The notes beneath the pieces were generated by a model that was given only the letters and a program-made list of their open reading frames with translations, searched no databases and was not told the origin of the DNA. From the NCBI RefSeq assembly GCF_037948395.1, contig NZ_CP149940.1, forward strand, positions 5,208,001 to 5,272,000: 64,000 bases of DNA, written 5' to 3'. This document shows positions 58,093 to 64,000 of the stretch, piece after piece. Numbering within the stretch: position 1 is the stretch's first letter; each line of letters begins with the position of its first letter. The position numbers were made by a program, and so were the translations under genes. Origin of the DNA: Serratia nevei (lineage in GTDB: Bacteria; Pseudomonadota; Gammaproteobacteria; Enterobacterales; Enterobacteriaceae).

Positions 58093-59754
58093 ATGAAATT
58101 TATCGGAAAGCTGTTGCTGACGTTGCTGCTGCTGATCGTGTTGGCGGTGGTGGTGCTGTACCTGGTGGGGCAAACTCGCTGGGCGGCAGGCCGCCTGAGC
58201 GCCTGGATCAGCGACAACAGCGAATACCGCCTGTCGATAGGAAAAATCACCCATTCGTGGAGCCAGCCGGAGCAGATCGCTCTGGAAGACGTGCAGCTGG
58301 CGCGCAACGGCCAGCCGCAGGCGCTGGTCGCCAAACGCGTCGATCTCGGCCTCAGCCTGCGCCAAATCACCGAACCGCGCTATTTCCACAGCGTCACGCT
58401 GCGCGACGGCACGTTGAACGTGCAGCCGCAGGCGGCGGCGCTGCCTGTACAGGCCGACGTGCTGCAGCTGAGCAACATGGCGTTGCAGTCCAACGATAGC
58501 GAGTGGCAGCTCAACGCGCAGCAGGTCACTGCCGGCATCACGCCGTGGCGCCCGCTGGCCGGCCATCTGCTGGGGGACAACAACCAGTTCCAGTTCAGCG
58601 CCGGTTCGATGACGCTGAACGGCATACCCGCCTCGAAGGTGTTGGTGCAGGGGGAGCAAAAACAGGGCCAGCTGCTGTTGAACAACTTCGGCGCCAATCT
58701 GGCGCAGGGCGACCTGACCGGCGTGGCCAGCCGCGCCGCCGACGGCAGTTGGCAGGTGGATCGCCTGCGGCTGAGCGGCGTGCGCATGCAGACCCCGCTG
58801 ACGCTGGCGGAATTCATGCAGCGCTTTACCACGCTGCCGCCGGTCACCCTCAAGCGTTTCGATCTGATCGACGCGCGCCTGGAAGGCAAGGCATGGGCGT
58901 TTAACGATCTCGATCTGTCGCTGCAAAACGTCAGTATCGAAAAAGGCGACTGGCGCAGCGAAGACGGCTCGCTCAACGTCAACGCCGGTGACGTGATCAA
59001 CGGCAGTTTCCACCTGATCGATCCGATCGCCACCCTGCGGCTCTCTTCCGCCGGCATCGCCATTCAGCAATTCACCACCCGCTGGGAAGGCGGGCTGCTG
59101 CGCACCTCCGGCAACTGGCTGCGCGCCGGCAAACGCCTGCAGCTGGATGAAGTGGCCATGGCGGCGCTGGAGTACACCCTGCCGATCGACTGGCGCGAGC
59201 TGTGGCTGAAACCGCTGCCGGACTGGCTGGCGGAGGTGTACGTCACTAAACTGACCACCAACCGCAATCTGATCATCGATATCAACCCGGCATTCCCGTT
59301 CCAGATCACCGCGCTGGACGGCTACGGCAGCAACCTGCTGCTGGCGCGCGATCGCCAATGGGGCATCTGGTCCGGCTCGCTGAACCTGAACGGCAGCGAA
59401 GCGACCTTCAACAAGATAGACGTGCGGCGCCCTTCGCTGGCGCTGAACGCCGACGCCAATCAGATCGCCGTCACCGAGCTCAGCGCCTTTATGCCTAATG
59501 GGTTGCTTGAGGCCAAAGCGACCGTCGATCAGCTGCCGGGCAAGCCGTTCCAGCTGACGCTGCACGGCCGATCGGTACCGATCAACACTTTGCAGCAATG
59601 GGGATGGCAGCCGGTGCCGCTGACGGGCGACGGCAACCTTGAGCTGCAGTTGAAAGGGCTGCTGAACAGCGACGGGCCGTTCAAAGCCTCGTTGAAGGGC
59701 AATCTGCAGGCCACCGCCGGCGACGGCCAAGCGGTGAACCAACAACTGCCGTAA
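58093..59754 (+). CDS. yicH: AsmA family protein YicH
   Basis: 553 residues (about 569 in E. coli). An N-terminal membrane anchor (about 5-27, KLLLTLLLLIVLAVVVLYLVG) precedes a long beta-rich periplasmic part matching YicH throughout (TRWAAGRLSAWISDNSEYRL, ITALDGYGSNLLLA, DVRRPSLALNADANQI, PLTGDGNLELQLKG). AsmA-like proteins are beta-groove proteins implicated in lipid movement to the outer membrane. E. coli YicH has a short C-terminal extension that this copy lacks. Confidence 0.93.
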   Translation: MKFIGKLLLTLLLLIVLAVVVLYLVGQTRWAAGRLSAWISDNSEYRLSIGKITHSWSQPEQIALEDVQLARNGQPQALVAKRVDLGLSLRQITEPRYFHSVTLRDGTLNVQPQAAALPVQADVLQLSNMALQSNDSEWQLNAQQVTAGITPWRPLAGHLLGDNNQFQFSAGSMTLNGIPASKVLVQGEQKQGQLLLNNFGANLAQGDLTGVASRAADGSWQVDRLRLSGVRMQTPLTLAEFMQRFTTLPPVTLKRFDLIDARLEGKAWAFNDLDLSLQNVSIEKGDWRSEDGSLNVNAGDVINGSFHLIDPIATLRLSSAGIAIQQFTTRWEGGLLRTSGNWLRAGKRLQLDEVAMAALEYTLPIDWRELWLKPLPDWLAEVYVTKLTTNRNLIIDINPAFPFQITALDGYGSNLLLARDRQWGIWSGSLNLNGSEATFNKIDVRRPSLALNADANQIAVTELSAFMPNGLLEAKATVDQLPGKPFQLTLHGRSVPINTLQQWGWQPVPLTGDGNLELQLKGLLNSDGPFKASLKGNLQATAGDGQAVNQQLP

Positions 59755-59762
59755 TGCACTGC

Positions 59763-59788
59763 GCGGCCCGCCCTCAGGGCAGGGCCGC
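59763..59788. terminator. GC-rich hairpin between convergent yicH and fabY
   Basis: GCGGCCC-GCCC-TCA-GGGC-A-GGGCCGC, an 11-bp stem with one bulge and no T-run; it fills most of the 38-bp gap. Confidence 0.45.
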
Positions 59789-59792
59789 CGCC

Positions 59793-60740
59793 TTATTCTT
59801 CCAGCGCTTCAGAACCGCCCTTATCCAACGGCACATCCGGCTCGGCCGGCAACACCATGTAGGTGCCTTCGAACACCGCGCCTTTATCCTCGTCGCCGAA
59901 CAGATGCACTTCGGCGTGTACGCGCGCGCGGCGGCCGCGCGCCAGACGCGCCAAATCGCCGCTCAGCGAGCCGAGATCCGCCACCGCCCGCGGCCTGCCG
60001 GTGATCGGTTTGCTGTAGCGAATGTGCGCGTCCGCCAGAATGATGGTGCCGCCGAGATGGCGCTCGCGCAGCAGCAGCCAAATCAGCCCCCAGGCGGTCA
60101 GCGTCGCCAGCGAGAACAGGCTGCCGGCGAACAGCGTATGGTGTGGATTCTGGTTGCCGATTTCCGGCATGGTGGTGACGAAGCGCTGGCCGGTGTATTG
60201 GCTGATGCGCACGCCCATCTTTTCGCTCAGCGGGATATGTTCATACCAAGCCTGCTGCAGTTGGCCGCACCAGTCGGGGCGATGCAGGATATCGTCCAGC
60301 GTCGCTACCGGTTTGATCATCAAAAAGTGGCGGATCGGGGTGGTCTGCGGCGCAGTGATCTCCCCCTGATTGACGAACCCCAGCTTGGCGAAGAAGTCCA
60401 CCGCGTCCTCACGGGCGCTACACACCACCCGCTTCACGCCCTCCTGCCGCGCAACGGACTCCAGCGTCATCGCCACCAGCGTCCCCAGCCCTTTATCCTG
60501 CAGCGTCGGATCTACCGCCAGAAAACGGATCGCCGCCTCGTTGTCGGCATTGATGTACAGCCGCCCGATGGCGACGATTTTACCGGCCTCGTCCACCACC
60601 ATTTGGTGATGGGCCATGGCGTCATAGGCATCCTTTTCCGAACCCACCGGCTGGTGCAGCGGCTTGCGCAGCATTTCCCAGCGAAACTGGTAATACTCCT
60701 TCAGTTCTTGCTCTGTTACGGGTACTCGTAGGTGATACAT
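59793..60740 (-). CDS. fabY: Acetyl-ACP synthase FabY (YiiD)
   Basis: 315 residues (329 in E. coli). The N-terminal GNAT domain (1-150) has [28 protein letters not shown] (acetyl-CoA loop) and [15 protein letters not shown]; the C-terminal half is a hotdog (YiiD_C) domain with [22 protein letters not shown]. coli FabY decarboxylates malonyl-ACP to acetyl-ACP to help start fatty acid synthesis; this role is inferred. Last gene of yihX-yihY-dtd-fabY, 21 bp after dtd. Confidence 0.93.
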   Translation of the reverse strand: MYHLRVPVTEQELKEYYQFRWEMLRKPLHQPVGSEKDAYDAMAHHQMVVDEAGKIVAIGRLYINADNEAAIRFLAVDPTLQDKGLGTLVAMTLESVARQEGVKRVVCSAREDAVDFFAKLGFVNQGEITAPQTTPIRHFLMIKPVATLDDILHRPDWCGQLQQAWYEHIPLSEKMGVRISQYTGQRFVTTMPEIGNQNPHHTLFAGSLFSLATLTAWGLIWLLLRERHLGGTIILADAHIRYSKPITGRPRAVADLGSLSGDLARLARGRRARVHAEVHLFGDEDKGAVFEGTYMVLPAEPDVPLDKGGSEALEE

Positions 60741-60761
60741 AGACGCCTGTTCTCCGAATGC

Positions 60762-61199
60762 TTAGACCTGTAGCCAGAATGTCACCGGACCATCGTTGAC
60801 CAGCGCCACCTGCATGTCGGCGGCGAACTCGCCGGTCTGGGTCTCTACGCCGCGTTCGCGGCACTGGCCAACAAAATATTGATACAACCGATCGGCTTCC
60901 TGCGGCGCAGCACCGCGCGAGAAGCTGGGCCGCATGCCCTTTTGGGTGTCCGCCGCCAGGGTGAACTGCGAAACGACCAGCACGCTGCCCCCGGCCTGCT
61001 GGACGTTGAGATTCATCTTGTCGTTCTCGTCGCCGAAAATGCGGTATCCCAACACGCGTTCGCACAGGCGCTGCGCTTTTTGCTCGTTATCGCCCTGCTC
61101 CACGCCCAATAACACTAACAAACCGGGGCCAATCTTGCCTACCGTCTCGCCACCCACCGTGACGCTGGCGTTTAACACCCGTTGAATCAACGCAATCAT
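60762..61199 (-). CDS. dtd: D-aminoacyl-tRNA deacylase
   Basis: Hydrolyses D-aminoacyl-tRNAs and glycyl-tRNA(Ala) so that only L-amino acids enter protein. Its 145 residues equal E. coli Dtd. The active-site motifs [17 protein letters not shown] (SQFTL) and late [11 protein letters not shown] (the NXGPXT motif) are present. The start overlaps the yihY stop as ATGA. Confidence 0.98.
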   Translation of the reverse strand: MIALIQRVLNASVTVGGETVGKIGPGLLVLLGVEQGDNEQKAQRLCERVLGYRIFGDENDKMNLNVQQAGGSVLVVSQFTLAADTQKGMRPSFSRGAAPQEADRLYQYFVGQCRERGVETQTGEFAADMQVALVNDGPVTFWLQV

Positions 61200-62089
61200 T
61201 CCTGCTGCCCTTCTGGTTTCTGTTCCTGTTGCTCCGCCTTCTGCCGGCGGTAGTCGCGGTATTCGCCGATGGTCACGGTGATTTCCGCGCCGAGTAACAC
61301 GATACACCAGCTCCAGTAGACCCACAGGAATAAAATCGGGATCACCGCCAGCACGCCGTAAATCAGCTGATAGGAGGGGAACATGGTGACGTACAGCGCG
61401 AATCCCTTCTTGCCCAGCTCGAACAGCAATCCGGCCACCACCGCGCCAATCAGCGCGTCTTTGGGCGGCACCCGCACCGTCGGCACGATGCAATACAGCA
61501 GCCAGAAGGAGATGCACGACAAAATCAGCGGGAAGATGCGCAGCACCTGATCCACCAAACCGTTGACGCCGGTCTGTGCCAGCCAGTTGAGCGACAGCAG
61601 GTAGGAGCTGATGGCCATGCTGGCACCCACCAGCAGCGGCCCCAGCGTCAGCACCATCCAGTACACGGCGAAGGAGAAGACGATCGGCCGCTTGTTCTTG
61701 CTGCGCCAGATGGTGTTCAGCACGCTGTCCACCGAGGAGATCAGCAGCAGCGCGGTGACGATCAGCCCGCAGGTGCCGACGGCGGTCATCTTGTTGGAGT
61801 TGGCGACGAACTGTTCCAGGTAGTTCTGTATGACGTTGCCGGCGGCCGGCACGAAATTGGAAAAGATGAAGCTCTTCAGCTGTTCGCTGATGTCGGAAAA
61901 CATCGGGAAAGCGGCGAACAGCGCGAACACCACGGTGACCAGCGGCACCAGCGACAGCAGGGAAACATAGGCGAGATGGCCCGCCAACATCGTCAGGCCA
62001 TCGTGATCGATACGCTGGTACAGCAACCGTCCGAAGGTGACGCCGGGCTTAATCGCAGAGGGCAGCTTCTTGCGGCGGAAAAACGACAT
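61196..62089 (-). CDS. yihY: YihY/BrkB family inner-membrane protein
   Basis: 297 residues (290 in E. coli YihY). About six transmembrane segments; family signatures are [20 protein letters not shown] near 33, [17 protein letters not shown] and [20 protein letters not shown] near 240. The C-terminus is cytosolic and rich in Gln and Glu. Once called RNase BN in error; function is unknown. ATG at 62089 follows AAGGAGTGACC. It lies 51 bp after yihX. Confidence 0.95.
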   Translation of the reverse strand: MSFFRRKKLPSAIKPGVTFGRLLYQRIDHDGLTMLAGHLAYVSLLSLVPLVTVVFALFAAFPMFSDISEQLKSFIFSNFVPAAGNVIQNYLEQFVANSNKMTAVGTCGLIVTALLLISSVDSVLNTIWRSKNKRPIVFSFAVYWMVLTLGPLLVGASMAISSYLLSLNWLAQTGVNGLVDQVLRIFPLILSCISFWLLYCIVPTVRVPPKDALIGAVVAGLLFELGKKGFALYVTMFPSYQLIYGVLAVIPILFLWVYWSWCIVLLGAEITVTIGEYRDYRRQKAEQQEQKPEGQQE

Positions 62090-62140
62090 GGTCACTCCTT
62101 GATGTCAGTTGATACGCCTTAAGCTTAACGCGCCCTGCGC

Positions 62141-62731
62141 TCATTGGGCAAAATAGGCCGGCACCACGTCGCGATCGGTGACGTGCACCGTCTTGATCCC
62201 CAGCGCCTGCGCGGCGAGGACGTTCGCCGGGTGATCGTCGAAGAACACCGCGTCGGCGGCGGCGGTGTTTTCCGCAGCCAGCACATGTTGATAGATATCG
62301 GCCTCCGGCTTGCGCATGCCGAGATCTTGCGACAGATAAAGATGATCGGCGGCGGCGGCCACTTCAGGATAGTGCTGCGGCCAGTAGTTGCAGTGCAGAC
62401 GGTTGGTGTTCGACAGCACCACCACCCGGTGACCCTCGTTGCGCAGGCGCTGCATGATGTCGATCACTTCCGGGCGCAGCGCGACAAATACCGCCTGCCA
62501 GCCGGTGGCGAATTGCTCGAAGCTGAGCGCGATGCCCATTTCATCGCACAGCTTGCCGGCGAAGTCTTCGTCGCTGATTTCACCGCGTTCATGTTGCTGG
62601 AATACCTCACCCATGGTGAAACGATCGGACAGCACCGCCAACGGCGTGCCGCTCAAATTGCTCCACACGCCCAGCACACGCTTGAAATCGATATCGACGA
62701 TCACATTACCTAAATCAAAGATATACAGCAT
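62141..62731 (-). CDS. yihX: HAD-like sugar phosphatase YihX (alpha-D-glucose-1-phosphate phosphatase)
   Basis: 196 residues (199 in E. coli). HAD motif I FDLGNVIVDID (nucleophile D6), motif II VVLSNTNR, motif III lysine in LGMRKPEADIY, motif IV FFDDHPAN. E. coli YihX releases glucose from alpha-glucose-1-phosphate. ATG at 62731 starts the conserved MLYIFDLG; AGGAG lies just upstream on the minus strand. First gene of the yihX-yihY-dtd-fabY operon. Confidence 0.95.
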   Translation of the reverse strand: MLYIFDLGNVIVDIDFKRVLGVWSNLSGTPLAVLSDRFTMGEVFQQHERGEISDEDFAGKLCDEMGIALSFEQFATGWQAVFVALRPEVIDIMQRLRNEGHRVVVLSNTNRLHCNYWPQHYPEVAAAADHLYLSQDLGMRKPEADIYQHVLAAENTAAADAVFFDDHPANVLAAQALGIKTVHVTDRDVVPAYFAQ

Positions 62732-62843
62732 AGTCCTCTCCTGATGGGCCGGTGAGATTTCACTGTAGCGGGAAAAGGAACAGCTGAACAGGGAGCGAAC
62801 GGAAAAGCGCATAGCGCGCCGCACAAACGGGGAACAACAGAGG

Positions 62844-62873
62844 AAAAAACTCAGGGCGCGAGAACCGCGCCCT
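62844..62873 (-). terminator. Terminator of typA
   Basis: On the minus strand AGGGCGCG-GTTCT-CGCGCCCT is followed by GAGTTTTTT, 25 bp past the typA stop. Confidence 0.88.
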
Positions 62874-62897
62874 AAGCATGAGACACTCAATCAGCGA

Positions 62898-64000
62898 TTA
62901 AGCGTCTTTAGGACCGCGGCTGGCACGCTTACGATCGTTTTCCGTCAGGTGACGCTTACGGATACGGATCGAGGTTGGCGTCACTTCTACCAGTTCGTCG
63001 TCATCAATGAACTCCAGAGCTTGCTCCAGGGTCATTTTGATGGCCGGAACCAGGGTAGTCGCTTCGTCAGTACCGGAAGCACGCATGTTGGTCAGCTTCT
63101 TACCGGTCAGGCAGTTTACGGTCAGGTCGTTAGAGCGTGAGTGAATACCGATGATCTGGCCTTCATACACTTCTGCACCGTGGCCCAGGAACAGCTTGCC
63201 GCGATCCTGCAGGCCGAACAGCGCGAACGCTACCGCTTTGCCCTGGCCGTTGGAGATCAGCACGCCGTTCTGACGCTGGCCCACTTCGCCCGGACGCACG
63301 TCGTCGTAGTGGCTGAAGGTGGAGTACAGCAGGCCGGTACCCGAAGTCATGGTCATGAATTCGTTACGGAAGCCGATCAGACCGCGGCTTGGGATCACGT
63401 AGTCGAGACGCACGCGGCCCTTACCGTCCGGATCCATGTTTTTCAGGTCGGCTTTACGCTCACCCATCGCCTGCATCACGGAACCCTGATGCTGCTCTTC
63501 GATATCCAGCGTTACGTTCTCGAATGGCTCCTGCTTGCGGCCATCGATTTCACGGAAGATAACTTTCGGACGGGAAACCGCCAGCTCGAAACCTTCGCGA
63601 CGCATATTTTCGATCAGCACCGACAGGTGCAGTTCGCCACGGCCGGATACGCGGAAGGCGTCCGCATCGTCGGTTTCTTCAACGCGCAGCGCTACGTTGT
63701 GTACCAGCTCTTTGTTCAGACGATCAAGGATCTGACGCGACGTTACGTACTTACCTTCTTTACCGCAGAACGGCGAGGTGTTGACGTTGAAGAACATGGT
63801 TACGGTCGGCTCGTCGACGGACAGCGCCGGCAGCGCTTCTACGGCGTTGGTGTCGCAGATGGTGTCGGAGATGTTCAGCTCGCCCAGGCCGGTGATGGCG
63901 ATGATGTCGCCCGCTTCCGCCAGGGTGCTGTCGATACGCTCCAGACCCAGGTGGCCCAGCACTTTGCCCACTTTACCGTTGCGAGTTTTACCTTCGCTGT
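62898..64000 (-). CDS. typA: Ribosome-associated translational GTPase BipA/TypA (C-terminal part)
   Basis: The frame is open to the right edge, giving about 367 of the usual 607 or so residues; the GTPase domain is outside. Visible are part of domain II (GDIIAITGLGELNISDTIC), domain III (RGELHLSVLIENMRREGFEL), the EF-G-like domain V (RGLIGFRNEFMTMTSGTG) and the unique C-terminal domain (VYEGQIIGIHSRSNDLTVN, MRASGTDEAT, RKRHLTENDRKR). BipA aids 50S assembly under stress and in the cold. It is upstream of yihX, as in E. coli surroundings. Confidence 0.98.
   Translation of the reverse strand, partial: SEGKTRNGKVGKVLGHLGLERIDSTLAEAGDIIAITGLGELNISDTICDTNAVEALPALSVDEPTVTMFFNVNTSPFCGKEGKYVTSRQILDRLNKELVHNVALRVEETDDADAFRVSGRGELHLSVLIENMRREGFELAVSRPKVIFREIDGRKQEPFENVTLDIEEQHQGSVMQAMGERKADLKNMDPDGKGRVRLDYVIPSRGLIGFRNEFMTMTSGTGLLYSTFSHYDDVRPGEVGQRQNGVLISNGQGKAVAFALFGLQDRGKLFLGHGAEVYEGQIIGIHSRSNDLTVNCLTGKKLTNMRASGTDEATTLVPAIKMTLEQALEFIDDDELVEVTPTSIRIRKRHLTENDRKRASRGPKDA

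Overview
This window looks like chromosomal DNA of a high-GC enterobacterium, most likely Serratia (S. marcescens or a close relative). Nearly every protein aligns along its whole length with an Escherichia coli K-12 housekeeping protein. The lipopolysaccharide (LPS) core genes include waaE, wabG, wabH and a wabN-like deacetylase, a set typical of Serratia and Klebsiella and absent from E. coli. I see no phage, insertion sequence, CRISPR array, tRNA or rRNA. The species call is from remembered family sequences, not from a search.

Layout. 0-8.0 kb: a yiiR fragment, yiiQ, tpiA, sbp, pfkA, fieF, then the Cpx envelope-stress module (cpxP with a CpxQ-type 3' sRNA, divergent from cpxRA across a perfect CpxR box). 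8.0-10.1 kb: trmL, a CHAD protein and a DUF3313 lipoprotein. 10.2-17.5 kb: yibN-grxC-secB-gpsA-cysE on the minus strand, and gpmI-envC-yibQ on the plus strand. 17.5-35.7 kb: tdh/kbl, then the LPS inner and outer core locus from hldD to coaD. Its heptosyltransferases, glycosyltransferases, O-antigen ligase, deacetylase and Kdo transferase lie in blocks that switch strand four times. 35.7-43.2 kb: mutM, rpmBG, radC, coaBC-dut, slmA, rph-pyrE, yicC. 43.2-49.0 kb is the least conserved part: a 129-codon unknown gene, nupC, a DUF3574 lipoprotein, yicG, and a LysR regulator divergent from an MFS exporter. 49.2-59.8 kb: gmk, rpoZ-spoT-trmH-recG, gltS, xanP, yicH. 59.8-64 kb: yihX-yihY-dtd-fabY and the 3' part of typA (bipA) on the minus strand.

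Relative to the E. coli order as I remember it, the block from trmL to yicH (about 81-83 min) sits between two segments from about 87-89 min, so there are synteny junctions just after cpxA and just after yicH.

Functionally the window joins central metabolism (tpiA, pfkA, gpmI, gpsA, cysE), envelope biogenesis (LPS core, envC, cpx, secB), nucleotide and cofactor synthesis (pyrE, gmk, dut, coaBC, coaD), the stringent response (spoT) and DNA repair (mutM, radC, recG). No gene set looks like an undescribed defence or mobile system. The most interesting unexplained signals are in leaders and operators. The rpmBG leader has a 16-bp helix that pairs fully only in the mRNA-sense strand, plus a tandem 15/16-nt repeat. 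The gpmI leader has a hairpin overlapping a possible 11-codon ORF. There are also operator-like repeats at the LysR/MFS pair, gmk and xanP.
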